Of a stretch of DNA of 47,360 nt, positions 1 through 8,344 are shown in pieces. Origin of the DNA: Inquilinus limosus (GTDB lineage: Bacteria; Pseudomonadota; Alphaproteobacteria; DSM-16000; Inquilinaceae); the NCBI RefSeq assembly GCF_002195995.1, contig NZ_NHON01000049.1, positions 290-47,649 on the forward strand. Reading direction: 5' to 3'. The position numbers and the translations under genes are program-made. Numbering within the stretch: the first letter of the stretch is position 1; each line of letters starts with the position of its first letter. A model generated the notes under the pieces. That model was not told where the DNA came from and did no database searches. It saw only the letters and a program-made list of their open reading frames with translations.

Positions 1-45
1 GTCGACCAGCCCCGCAACCTGGCCAAGAGCGTGACGGTCGAATAG
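1..45 (+). CDS. 3' end of an unidentified gene (partial)
   Basis: The first bases read in frame 1 as a short open stretch ending VTVE and a TAG stop at 43-45. It would be the last 14 codons of a plus-strand gene lying left of the window, convergent with the export gene that ends at 89. The fragment is far too short to assign a family, and a chance open frame cannot be excluded. Confidence 0.35.
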   Translation, partial: VDQPRNLAKSVTVE

Positions 46-88
46 CGCTCCTTTACGGGTGACGCGCCGGCGGCGATCAGTTTGAGGG

Positions 89-1375
89 TCAATTGAGCGT
101 CAGTTGCGGACCGCGCAGCTCGATCTTCTGGGTGGCCCGCAGGATGTCCCCCGGCCTGATCTCCGTCCTCTCATCGGCGGTGATCTCCTGGTACTGGCCA
201 TCCACCAGACGGGTGATGGCATAGGTCGTCGTCAAGGTGGCGACGGATTCGGAGGCGACCGTCGCCTGTCTCTTCATCTCCGCCAGCGTGGTGAGGAGGG
301 AGGCCATCCTCTGGTCGCTGCGAGCGATCTCGAGATCCGCCTCGCGGATGCCGGTGGCGTCCTCATCGCTCTGCTTGCTCCGCAGCTCGACACGGCGCTG
401 CTCGATGTCCAGCAGGTTCTGATGCGCCCGCGCGAGATAGGATTGCTGCTCCAGCATGTCGCGCTGGGCCACCGAATAGCTGCGCTGGGTCTCGCGCAGC
501 CGCGTCAGCTGGGTGAGCTTCTGGTCGGCCAGGGTCTGCATCGCCTTCACGTCCTCGGCCAGCAGGGCGAGCTCGTCACCGTGCAGCTTGATGGCCTGTT
601 CCAGCGTCGTGATCTCCTGCTCGTAGCTGGCACGCTGGGCCAGCATCGCTCGGTCCTGGCTCTCCATGGATTGCTTGCGGACGGTGAACAGATTCCGTTC
701 GCTCTCCACGATCCGGTTCAGCGCGTCGACATCCTGAACATTGTCATGCGCCGGCAGGGCGAAGGAGAAATCCTCGGCCCCGTCCATCTCGGCCTTGAGC
801 CGGGCGCGACGCACCTGGAGGGAGAAGCGCTGAAGCTGAGCGTCGGTATAGTCCTGCGCCGTCGAGATGAGCTGGAGCCGGCTGTTGTCCGTGGTCAGGG
901 TCGGCTGCTTCAGCCCGCCTCCGACCGCGAGGAGCTCCAGCGCGATCATGCCTGGCCGATAGGGGTAGGGGCCCGGCTTCTCGATCTCTCCCAGGACGAA
1001 CACCGGCGCGTACTCCTGGATCGACACGCTGACGGCCTTGCCCTCGGGGACGTGCTCCCCCAGCTCGGCCCCGATCCGCTTGGCGATCTCGCTGGTGCTG
1101 AGCCCGCCGACATCGACCTCGCCGAGAAGCGGATAGCCGATCATCCCGTCGGGGCCGACGCGGAACTGCCCCGTCAAGGTCGCCTGCCCGAAGACCGTGA
1201 TCATCAGGGTGTCGCCAGGGCCGATGTGGTAGGCCCCGTCGCCCGCCATGGCCGGGGGGGCGCTCGCCATCCACAACAGCCCCGCGACCAGGGCGGGAAG
1301 AATGCGGCGCGTCCTGAGCGGGCCCGCGGCCTGCCGGGACCATGCCGGCATCAGCGTCTGGATTTTGATGGTCAT
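89..1375 (-). CDS. Polysaccharide export protein, ExoF-like (Poly_export/SLBB plus coiled coil)
   Basis: Periplasmic/outer-membrane polysaccharide export protein of 428 residues. Residues 1-45 look like a signal peptide: a basic start, a hydrophobic stretch (LPALVAGLLWMA) and an APPAMAG cleavage region. A Poly_export domain follows at about 48-120, starting YHIGPGDTL, then an SLBB-like segment at about 125-165 (VLGEIEKPGPYPYRPG). A long Gln/Glu/Arg-rich region at about 215-380 should form coiled coil. This order and length match the ExoF class of Sinorhizobium rather than the shorter Wza lipoproteins, and no lipobox cysteine is seen. The start ATG at 1375 has a purine-rich ribosome site (AGAGGGGA) just upstream. 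The gene lies 12 bases downstream of the copolymerase gene and is surely co-transcribed with it. Inferred role: the trans-envelope export path working with the neighbouring ExoP-type protein. Confidence 0.9.
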   Translation of the reverse strand: MTIKIQTLMPAWSRQAAGPLRTRRILPALVAGLLWMASAPPAMAGDGAYHIGPGDTLMITVFGQATLTGQFRVGPDGMIGYPLLGEVDVGGLSTSEIAKRIGAELGEHVPEGKAVSVSIQEYAPVFVLGEIEKPGPYPYRPGMIALELLAVGGGLKQPTLTTDNSRLQLISTAQDYTDAQLQRFSLQVRRARLKAEMDGAEDFSFALPAHDNVQDVDALNRIVESERNLFTVRKQSMESQDRAMLAQRASYEQEITTLEQAIKLHGDELALLAEDVKAMQTLADQKLTQLTRLRETQRSYSVAQRDMLEQQSYLARAHQNLLDIEQRRVELRSKQSDEDATGIREADLEIARSDQRMASLLTTLAEMKRQATVASESVATLTTTYAITRLVDGQYQEITADERTEIRPGDILRATQKIELRGPQLTLN

Positions 1376-1387
1376 GCTCCGTCCCCT

Positions 1388-3631
1388 CTAAGCTTCCTTC
1401 ACGAGACCAATGCTCTTGCCGCGCAGGTCCGGCGGAGGCGGTTGATCGATCTCCGACGGCCACGCCGCGATGGGAAGGGAGCTGGCTTCGTAGCGTGTCT
1501 GCTGACCCGCCGGGACGTCGTTGAGGATCACGCCGGATACTGTGACCCCCCGGAAGGCGAGTTGCCGGACTGAGGTCGCGACATCGGCCCGGTTCGTCCG
1601 GCCCCAGCGCACGACCAGGATGGTGGCGTCGGCCAAGGCCCCCATCTGCGCCGCGTCGGCGGATGTCGAGGCCGGGGCAGTATCAAGAATGATGAAATCG
1701 TACCGCTTCCTCAGCTTCGACAGCGCTTCCCGCAAGCTGCCGCCGGCAAGGATGCAATCGAGGGATTCTCCGGACGGTGCCGGGGCGATGAAGTGGGCCT
1801 GTGACCGCGGGTCGATCTGGATTGCTTCGTCCAACGCCTCCATGCCGCCGACGGCCTCGGGCTCCCGCCGGGTCGTGGGGGATCCGAACTGGGCGGCGAT
1901 CGCGGGCTTGCGCAAATCGGCGTCGACGACGAGAGTCCTGAGGCCTGCCCGGGCTGCCGAGCGCGCGAGCGAGACCGCCAGGCTGGTCTTGCCCTCGCCA
2001 GCATGCACCGAGGTGAACATGAGGACCTGAGCGCGCCGGGTCGCCGGCGCCAGCTGGAGGGTCGATCGGAGCGTCCGGATAGCCTCGCTGAAGGCGGATC
2101 GCGGCTGGTCCAGCACGAAGGCGGACACCGGCGTCGGTCGCCTCCCCTTCTGGATCCGGGGAACGAGATCGATCACGGGAACGCCGACCGCCTTTTCCAG
2201 ATCCTCCGGCGACCGGACCCGGTCGTCGAGGTTCTCGCGCAGCAGCGCGAGGCCCAAACCGAAGCCGAGGCCGGCCAGCAGACCCAGCCCGGCATAGGGA
2301 ATCACCTTCGGGCTCGCCGGCACGGATGGCGGCTCGGCCTCGGAGACCATGCGGGCCTCCCGGACGGCGTAGCCCTCCTGCTCGATCGTCTGCTTGTAGC
2401 GGTTGAGGTAGGTCTCGTAGATCGTGCGGTCGGCAGTCGCCTCGCGCTCGAGCTGGTTCAGCTGCACCCGGGCGTCGCTGGTGTTGGTCAGGTCGGCCTC
2501 GGCCTCCTGAAACGCGGCCTGCAACGCGCTTTCCTTGCGCCGGGCGACATCGAGCTCGTTGTCGAGGCTCTTGAGCACGCGCTGCACCTCGGTCGCGATC
2601 TGCTGCTTGAGCGACGTCAGCTGCGATTCGAGGGACGGCAGCTGGCTGCTCTTCACCGTGCCCGTGTCCTGCAGCTCGGACAGGCTGCGCTCGAGCTTCG
2701 CCTGTTCGGCCCGAAGCGCCTGGATCGTCGCCGACCCCAGGACCTGGGCAAAATTGTCCAGACCGCCCTCGCTTTGCGAGAGCGCCCTCGCGGTGTCGAG
2801 GCGGGCCTCGGCATCGGCGCGGCTGGAGCGGGCCTGGACGAGCTCGATGTTGAGCGCGTTGATCCGCTGCGTCTCGAGCGTCGTGCCGTCGGACTCGATG
2901 AGCCCGGCGTCGCGCCGGAAGCGCTCGGCCGCGGCCTCGGAGACCTCGAGCCGTTGCCGCAGGTCGTCGAGCTTCGCCCCGAGCCACTCGCTCGCCTGTC
3001 GCGTGGCCTCGGACTGGACCGAGGCCTGGTAGGACAGGTAGGCCTCGCCGAACGCGTTGGCGGCGACAGCGGCGAACTCCGGATCCTCGGCCGTGTAGGA
3101 GATGAAGATCGTGTAGGAACGACCGTCGTTGCTGACCTGGAGATTGTCGAGCAGGCGATCGATCACATCACGCTTCGGCGGCCCGTTCCCCGCATCGGAT
3201 GGCGCCGCGGGCGGCTCCGGCGAGGCCGAGCCGGCGATCGCATCCCAGCCGTCGCCGATCCACCGCTCGATCCTCTGCCGGAAGGTTTCGGCCAGAGGCG
3301 GCGCGATGTCTGCGGGCGCGTATCCCTTGTGCTCGAGAATGCCGGCCACGCGCTCGGCCATCGTGCGGGATGCGATGACGTCGAGCTCGGTCCGCAGAAC
3401 CGGACTGTCCTGAGGCAAGGGAGAGACCACCGCATCGGCCGGCAGGATCTGGACCCGACGGACATCGAGCGCGATGACGACCTCTGCGACATAGCGGGGC
3501 TTCGCCTGCAGGTAGAGAAAGCCCGCGATGGCCAGGGCGGCGGCCACCGGGATCCAGACCGCTCGCTTCCGTCTGCGCAGGATGCGCAGATAGTCCTGCA
3601 GGCTCCGCATATGATGCCCAGAGCCATTCAT
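1388..3631 (-). CDS. Polysaccharide copolymerase with BY-kinase domain (Wzc/ExoP type)
   Basis: Inner-membrane protein controlling chain length and export of Wzy-made polysaccharide. A Wzz-type N-terminus has its first membrane helix at about residues 24-43. A long periplasmic coiled-coil region follows, with a second helix at about 443-464. The cytoplasmic bacterial tyrosine-kinase ATPase then carries Walker A (HAGEGKTS, about 543-550), Walker A' (VVDADLRKP, about 568-576) and Walker B (FIILDTAP, about 646-653). The C-terminal tail lacks the usual tyrosine cluster: only one tyrosine (TRYEAS) is seen, followed by a proline-rich end. Start choice is uncertain: GTG at 3643, ATG at 3631 (used here) or ATG at 3610, none with a strong ribosome site. 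The stop is 12 bases before the ExoF-like gene, and the LuxR-type gene ends 52 bases upstream, so the three probably form one operon. Confidence 0.92.
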   Translation of the reverse strand: MNGSGHHMRSLQDYLRILRRRKRAVWIPVAAALAIAGFLYLQAKPRYVAEVVIALDVRRVQILPADAVVSPLPQDSPVLRTELDVIASRTMAERVAGILEHKGYAPADIAPPLAETFRQRIERWIGDGWDAIAGSASPEPPAAPSDAGNGPPKRDVIDRLLDNLQVSNDGRSYTIFISYTAEDPEFAAVAANAFGEAYLSYQASVQSEATRQASEWLGAKLDDLRQRLEVSEAAAERFRRDAGLIESDGTTLETQRINALNIELVQARSSRADAEARLDTARALSQSEGGLDNFAQVLGSATIQALRAEQAKLERSLSELQDTGTVKSSQLPSLESQLTSLKQQIATEVQRVLKSLDNELDVARRKESALQAAFQEAEADLTNTSDARVQLNQLEREATADRTIYETYLNRYKQTIEQEGYAVREARMVSEAEPPSVPASPKVIPYAGLGLLAGLGFGLGLALLRENLDDRVRSPEDLEKAVGVPVIDLVPRIQKGRRPTPVSAFVLDQPRSAFSEAIRTLRSTLQLAPATRRAQVLMFTSVHAGEGKTSLAVSLARSAARAGLRTLVVDADLRKPAIAAQFGSPTTRREPEAVGGMEALDEAIQIDPRSQAHFIAPAPSGESLDCILAGGSLREALSKLRKRYDFIILDTAPASTSADAAQMGALADATILVVRWGRTNRADVATSVRQLAFRGVTVSGVILNDVPAGQQTRYEASSLPIAAWPSEIDQPPPPDLRGKSIGLVKEA

Positions 3632-3683
3632 GATCTCAATCACGAGGTCACCATTCCGAATGACAAAATTAAAAGACCATTCA

Positions 3684-4511
3684 TCAGGAAATGGATCGAT
3701 CCGATCCTGTCCCCCTTGGCATCATATCGTTGATCTTATAGGCAACCTCGGTTCTGTTCTTGGCCTTGAGCTTCTTCATGATATTGCGGATATGAACCTT
3801 CACCGTGCTTTCGCAAAGATTGAGTTCATAGGCGATGATCTTGTTCGCCTTGCCTCGGCGCAGCGCGTCGGCCACTGCCGCCTGACGCGCCGTGAACAGG
3901 CCGTTCATCGCATTGCTCTGATGCGGCTTTTCTCCGGACAGATGCTGCTGGAAGGAGGCAAGGCTGCTTGCCGGAACGAATATTCCGCCCGCCCGTGCCA
4001 GGCGGACCGCCTCGATGGCGACGTCTAGCCCCACGCTGGTTGGAATGTAGCCGCGAGCCCCGTGTTCCAGGATCTTCATGACGTGAGCCATGTCTTCCAC
4101 GTCACCGATGACGATCGTGGGAATCCCCGGGAAGTCCGATGCGAGGGATTTCACCGCATCCACCACATCCGGGTCGGCCGCGTTCCGCCATCCGATGTTG
4201 AACAGGATCGCCGACACCTGATCGTGTATGTCCGCGGTGTTCCGCCACCCACCTATGTCCGAGAAGGCAGATGCCTCAATGTTCGGGTTTCGAGATCTAA
4301 ATCCCCGGATGAGACATTCCAGTTCAAGCTTCCTATAGTCGATCACCGCCAGATGCATATTAATGTTACTCTCGATAGACATTCTGTCTTCGGAGGTTCT
4401 GTATTTAAAATCTCCTGCATCAGGGAAGTCATATAGCTTTGAACTTGCCTCCGCCGTCCCGATGTAGTTCTTCGCAGCGCCATCGGCAGAAAATTGCAGA
4501 CTGTGAGACAT
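3684..4511 (-). CDS. LuxR/FixJ-type regulator with degenerate receiver domain
   Basis: Transcription regulator of 275 residues. The C-terminus (about 203-265) is a GerE/LuxR helix-turn-helix: FTARQAAVADALRRGKANK followed by the recognition region CESTVKVHIRNIMKKL. Residues about 52-175 follow the fold of a response-regulator receiver, but the key residues have changed. The phospho-acceptor position appears as Asn105 (AILFNIG), only one N-terminal acid is left (Asp58), and the conserved Lys region reads GYIPTS. It therefore probably works without phosphotransfer, and no histidine kinase is nearby. The first 50 residues form an extra N-terminal segment of unknown role. The ATG at 4511 has GGGGA upstream. 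Being first in the run toward the ExoP/ExoF-like genes, it is a good candidate local regulator of EPS export. That role is inferred from position. Confidence 0.88.
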   Translation of the reverse strand: MSHSLQFSADGAAKNYIGTAEASSKLYDFPDAGDFKYRTSEDRMSIESNINMHLAVIDYRKLELECLIRGFRSRNPNIEASAFSDIGGWRNTADIHDQVSAILFNIGWRNAADPDVVDAVKSLASDFPGIPTIVIGDVEDMAHVMKILEHGARGYIPTSVGLDVAIEAVRLARAGGIFVPASSLASFQQHLSGEKPHQSNAMNGLFTARQAAVADALRRGKANKIIAYELNLCESTVKVHIRNIMKKLKAKNRTEVAYKINDMMPRGTGSDRSIS

Positions 4512-4997
4512 ATTATTTCCCCATCAGTGGAAGGCCATCTCCGTTCATCAGAGCGACATTGCATGAATTTTTATGCAAATTGCTTTTATAGCCTCTGAGC
4601 AGTTCTTCCACCCCCCTCCGACTTCTCGAGAGAGAGAAGGCCAAACTGCCGAACGCCCCCGTTAACCCTGCATTTCGCTTTGGTATAAATTGGAGGATCC
4701 CCACCCGCGCCGAATACACCCGGATCGGGATCGTCGATAAGGATAATATCCGTTTCCGCCGCTTTGGGAATTAACCTAAATTAGGCGAGATGTACTCCTT
4801 TGGGGTCCATCCGCGCCAACATGTCTTCTCGAGATAGGACAGAGCTACGGCTACGGATGCTGCCAACCTGTCCATCGCGCCAATGGCTACGCGAACTGAG
4901 AATGGGCACATCCCTGCTTTGGGCATCCGTGCGCCCGCCCATCGGCCGATCGATGGCGGGTCCGACCCGAAGGGGTGGGGCCGGAACCCGGTTGAGC
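4512..4997. other. Intergenic region upstream of the LuxR-type gene
   Basis: About 490 bases without a convincing gene between the galE stop and the LuxR-type start. The part nearest the regulator (about 4512-4790) is AT-rich and should hold its promoter and the inverted repeat at 4559-4578. The rest is ordinary high-GC sequence; short open frames here have no recognisable protein character. Confidence 0.6.
4559..4578. promoter_or_regulatory. Inverted repeat upstream of the LuxR-type gene (candidate operator)
   Basis: Perfect 6-base arms TTGCAT and ATGCAA are separated by an 8-base AT-rich spacer, 48-67 bases before the regulator ATG. LuxR-type proteins bind imperfect dyads of about this size, so autoregulation is possible. 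Chance occurrence in an AT-rich stretch is also possible. Confidence 0.3.
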
Positions 4998-6083
4998 TTA
5001 ATCCGCCGTCGGCGGCGCCCGAAGATCGACGACCGGCGGGCTTCCGGCACCCGGCGGAGACGTCAGGTAAGAGGATCCGAAGCCGTCCGGATGGCGGGAA
5101 TGCCAGGCCCATGCCGTCCGGATGATCGTCTGCAGATCGCTGTGCAAGGGCTTCCAGCCCAGTTCACACCGCAGCTTCCCGGAATTCGCCACTAGGGCGG
5201 CCGGGTCCCCCATCCGTCGCGGCCGCGTGATCGTGGGGATGGGGCGGCCGGTTACCCGCTCGGCGGCCTCGACGACCTGACGAACGCTGTACCCCGCACC
5301 CGATCCGACATTGTATGCGAGTGCACCGGACGACCGGAGCGCGATCAAGGTCCTGACATGCGCATCGGCAAGGTCGAGGACATGGACGTAGTCCCGGACG
5401 CAGGTTCCGTCCCGCGTCGGATAGTCATTCCCGAAAATGTCGATGTGCGGCCGACGCCCCTGCGCCACCTGCAGAACCAGCGGGATGAGATGCGTCTCGG
5501 GGCGGTGATCTTCCCCGAGATCTCCGCCCGGCTTGGCGCCAGCAGCATTGAAATACCTCAAGATGGCCGTGCGGATCCCATGGCTGCACTCAGCCCAGAA
5601 CAGGGCCCGCTCGCACATGCGCTTGGATTCGCCATAGGGATTGCCGGGCGAGACGGCCTGGTCCTCGTCGATGTCCAAGCCATCCCGGCTCTCGAATATG
5701 CTCGCGGTCGACGACAGGATGAAGCCGCGCGTGCCATGGTCGACCGCAGCTTGCAGGACATTGCAGAGGGTGCCGACATTGTCGCGCACATAGTCGATCG
5801 GGCGCTCGTTCGATTCACCCACCAGGGTCCTGGCGGCGAAATGCATGACCGCATCGTACCGGCGCTCCGCGAACACCTGATTGATCGCGTCGACATGCCG
5901 GAGGTCGGCGAGGACAAAGGACGCGGCAGCCGGGACGGCTGCGCGATGCCCGGTCGAGAGATCATCGACGACGGTCACCCGGAACCCCAGATCACAGAGC
6001 AGCCAGGCGACATGGCTGCCGACGAAGCCCGCCCCTCCTGTGACGAGGACATTCTCGACCGGCTCGATCGGGTGGCGCTTCAT
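4998..6083 (-). CDS. galE: UDP-glucose 4-epimerase
   Basis: Cytoplasmic extended short-chain dehydrogenase that interconverts UDP-glucose and UDP-galactose, supplying galactose for the polymer (the ExoB role in rhizobia). Visible features are the NAD-binding GGAGFVG (16-22), the Ser/Thr pair FILSSTAS (121-128) and the catalytic Tyr150 and Lys154 in NPYGESK. The C-terminal region carries the usual GalE blocks (RYFNAAGA; the GTCVRDYVHV motif). At 361 residues it is slightly longer than typical GalE, with about 20 extra residues at the C-terminus. ATG at 6083 is chosen over TTG at 6086 because GGGGAG sits about 7 bases upstream. It lies 66 bases downstream of the Crp/Fnr-type gene in the same direction, so the two may be co-transcribed. 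Confidence 0.95.
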   Translation of the reverse strand: MKRHPIEPVENVLVTGGAGFVGSHVAWLLCDLGFRVTVVDDLSTGHRAAVPAAASFVLADLRHVDAINQVFAERRYDAVMHFAARTLVGESNERPIDYVRDNVGTLCNVLQAAVDHGTRGFILSSTASIFESRDGLDIDEDQAVSPGNPYGESKRMCERALFWAECSHGIRTAILRYFNAAGAKPGGDLGEDHRPETHLIPLVLQVAQGRRPHIDIFGNDYPTRDGTCVRDYVHVLDLADAHVRTLIALRSSGALAYNVGSGAGYSVRQVVEAAERVTGRPIPTITRPRRMGDPAALVANSGKLRCELGWKPLHSDLQTIIRTAWAWHSRHPDGFGSSYLTSPPGAGSPPVVDLRAPPTAD

Positions 6084-6149
6084 CAACGAACTCCCCGTTT
6101 GCAGGGACGCCGCAGGACATCCGACACGGCACCGGGCGCCCTTCCCATT

Positions 6150-6911
6150 TCAATTGCCGAAGATCTTGCGCGACGCATCTCGGTTTCGGCCGAGATAGGC
6201 GGCATCGAAGTGAGCGATATCGATGAGTCCTTGACGGTCAAGGAACTCGACCTTCGAGTTTCGGAAGACGACCAACTCGAGTTGGCGCAGGTGCCGCAGG
6301 ACGCGATTGACATGGACGGGCGTCAACCCAAGCGCATTGGCAAGGTCGTGCTGGGTGAGCGGACAGAAGAACCCGGATGGGCTGCCCTGGCCGATGAATT
6401 CGAGCCGGATGGACAGTTCGAGAAGGAGGTGAGCCATGCGGCCCGCAGCGGATCTGCGTCCAAGCGCGACCAGGCGCTCCGCCGCGATCGAGCCCTGAAG
6501 GCTGGCGCTCCAGAGGATCGCTCCGCCCAGGCGCGGCCACTGCCTGGACATCCCGAGCAGAGTTCGCGGCGAGACCACCGCAGCATCTACCGATGTAATA
6601 CTGGCGAAGCCAAGATTAGAACCTCCCAAAAAAATCTCTTGCAAACCAAATATATCCCCCGGCAATATGAAATCTATAATTTGCCTCAAGCCATTAGGCA
6701 AATCCCTGAAAGAATATCCCCAACCTTTATTTAAAATAAATATCGGACCAAATATTTCATAATCTTCTATCAACTCAACTCTCGCCACACACTTTACATC
6801 ATTCGCCAGGATCTTTTTTAAGGCAACAATCTCAGACGCCGATGGCGTAATATATCTGCTGATTTTCGAGATAAATGCATCTTCATTTACAGACATTATT
6901 GTATTCACCAT
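6150..6911 (-). CDS. Crp/Fnr-family transcription regulator
   Basis: Regulator of about 253 residues. A divergent cyclic-nucleotide-binding-type jelly roll spans about residues 30-140 (GPIFILNKGWGYSFRDL; DFILPGDIFGLQE). A long alpha helix and a Crp-type winged helix follow at about 165-225, with LTQHDLANALGLTPVHVNRVLRHL as the helix-turn-helix core. No cysteines suggest an Fnr iron-sulfur cluster, so the effector is unknown. GTG at 6956 and ATG at 6896 are alternative starts; ATG 6911 is used, with only a weak GAAAG upstream. The N-terminal half of the gene is strikingly AT-rich compared with its second half and its neighbours. It sits directly upstream of galE and among sugar-nucleotide genes, which suggests control of the EPS locus. 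Confidence 0.85.
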   Translation of the reverse strand: MVNTIMSVNEDAFISKISRYITPSASEIVALKKILANDVKCVARVELIEDYEIFGPIFILNKGWGYSFRDLPNGLRQIIDFILPGDIFGLQEIFLGGSNLGFASITSVDAAVVSPRTLLGMSRQWPRLGGAILWSASLQGSIAAERLVALGRRSAAGRMAHLLLELSIRLEFIGQGSPSGFFCPLTQHDLANALGLTPVHVNRVLRHLRQLELVVFRNSKVEFLDRQGLIDIAHFDAAYLGRNRDASRKIFGN

Positions 6912-7303
6912 TGACTTTCGATTCTGTACCCACACTAAACGCCAATCAATGAGCACCCATCTTCATCAGATACTCGAAGACACTTTGGAAGATGTTATAA
7001 ATACTTTCACCGGCCTGAGCGATTTCGTTTCGCCCGATGTTCCGAGGGGCAGGCTCTCACCGCAGTCGGAGGCCCCACCTCACCAACCTGCATTTCCAAC
7101 CCCGGCCGAAGATCGAAGACAGCGACCATCGGTCTTCTCGAAACTGACATGGTGCCGCCTATCATCCGCTTCGGACCGGCCTGCCAAGCATCGCATCGAA
7201 TTTGCGTTGTATTTATTATAAATTAGCGACGGCATTTGCCGACCTCTGTCAAGTCCTACTTAGCTGCTGAGCCCAAAAGGGATCATGAAGTAACCCAAAC
7301 GGA
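6912..7303. other. Intergenic region between fcl and the Crp/Fnr-type gene
   Basis: About 390 bases with no recognisable gene. It mixes GC-rich and AT-rich patches (AT-rich around 7195-7225) and should contain the promoter of the Crp/Fnr-type gene and the end of the fcl transcript. No clear hairpin terminator was found. Confidence 0.55.
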
Positions 7304-8344
7304 CTAGCCGAACGACAGGACGGATGACGCCGAGCCCGATGGCTCCGCCTCTACTTGACAACCTGCAGCGCCGGCGCCCTGACGTGTCTCCTCGAGCCAC
7401 CAGCGATAGGTGCTCCGTATTCCGCTTTCCAGGTCCGTCCCGGCTCGCCAGCCAAGATGGGCGATGCGTCCGATGTCGAGCAGCTTCCGCGGCGTGCCGT
7501 CCGGCCGGCTGGCGTCGAAGGCGAACGTCCCCTCGTAACCGACCACCTTGGCGATGGTCAGGGCAAGGTCGGCGATGGAGATGTCGGATCCCGTCCCGAT
7601 ATTGATCGGCACGGGATCCTCGTGGTGTTGCATGGCGATGACGCAGGCGTCGGCGAGATCATCGACATGCAGGAACTCGCGGCGTGGCCGTCCCGACCCC
7701 CAGATCTCGACATTCGGCTGGCGCCGGACCTTCGCCTCATGGATCCGACGGATCAGCGCCGGCAGGACATGGGAGGTCTCCAGATCGAAATTGTCGCGGG
7801 GACCGTACAGGTTGGTCGGCATCGCTGAGATGAACCGACAGCCATATTGCCGAGCGTAACACTCTACCATCTTCACCCCGGCGATCTTGGCGATGGCATA
7901 GGGCTCGTTGGTCTTCTCGAGGGCGCCGGTGAGGAGTTGCTCCTCGCGGATCGGCTGGGCCGTATCCCGGGGATAGATGCAGCTGGACCCCAGATACAGC
8001 AGCTTTTCGATGCCGATGCGATGGGCCGCGTGGATCACGTTGGCACCAATCATCAGGTTCTCGTAGAGGAACTCCGCCGGGTATGTCGCATTGGCGACGA
8101 TTCCGCCCACCCTGGCCGCCGCCGCGAAGATGATCTCCGGCCGTTCCCGCCGCATCCAGGCCTCCGTGGCTGCCTGGTCGGTCAGGTCGACCTCCGTCCG
8201 GTCGACGAAGAGCAGGACGCAGCCCTCCCGCGCCAGACGGCGGACCAGGGCCGATCCCACCATGCCCCGGTGGCCACTGACCCAGACGCGCTTGCCGCGC
8301 AGATCAAAGGGCTGTCGCTTGATGTCGTCATTCATAGCGGTCAT
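7304..8344 (-). CDS. fcl: GDP-L-fucose synthase
   Basis: Bifunctional epimerase-reductase that converts GDP-4-keto-6-deoxy-D-mannose to GDP-L-fucose using NADPH. It is an extended SDR of 346 residues with the cofactor loop GHRGMVG (24-30), the serine site GSSCIYP (119-125) and the catalytic Tyr149 and Lys153 in YAIAKIAG. The family block [13 protein letters not shown] is also present. The C-terminal 25-30 residues extend past the usual end. The start at 8344 overlaps the gmd stop by 17 bases and has GAGG upstream; an ATG at 8335 is the alternative. With gmd it forms a complete GDP-fucose pathway from GDP-mannose, but no mannose-1-phosphate guanylyltransferase is in the window. Confidence 0.95.
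   Translation of the reverse strand: MTAMNDDIKRQPFDLRGKRVWVSGHRGMVGSALVRRLAREGCVLLFVDRTEVDLTDQAATEAWMRRERPEIIFAAAARVGGIVANATYPAEFLYENLMIGANVIHAAHRIGIEKLLYLGSSCIYPRDTAQPIREEQLLTGALEKTNEPYAIAKIAGVKMVECYARQYGCRFISAMPTNLYGPRDNFDLETSHVLPALIRRIHEAKVRRQPNVEIWGSGRPRREFLHVDDLADACVIAMQHHEDPVPINIGTGSDISIADLALTIAKVVGYEGTFAFDASRPDGTPRKLLDIGRIAHLGWRAGTDLESGIRSTYRWWLEETRQGAGAAGCQVEAEPSGSASSVLSFG

Noticed and set aside
104-1573. Long plus-strand open frame opposite the export gene
   Set aside because: It is an antisense frame opened by the GC-rich codon bias of the real minus-strand gene; its translation is Arg/Leu/Gly/Asp-rich low-complexity with no domain.
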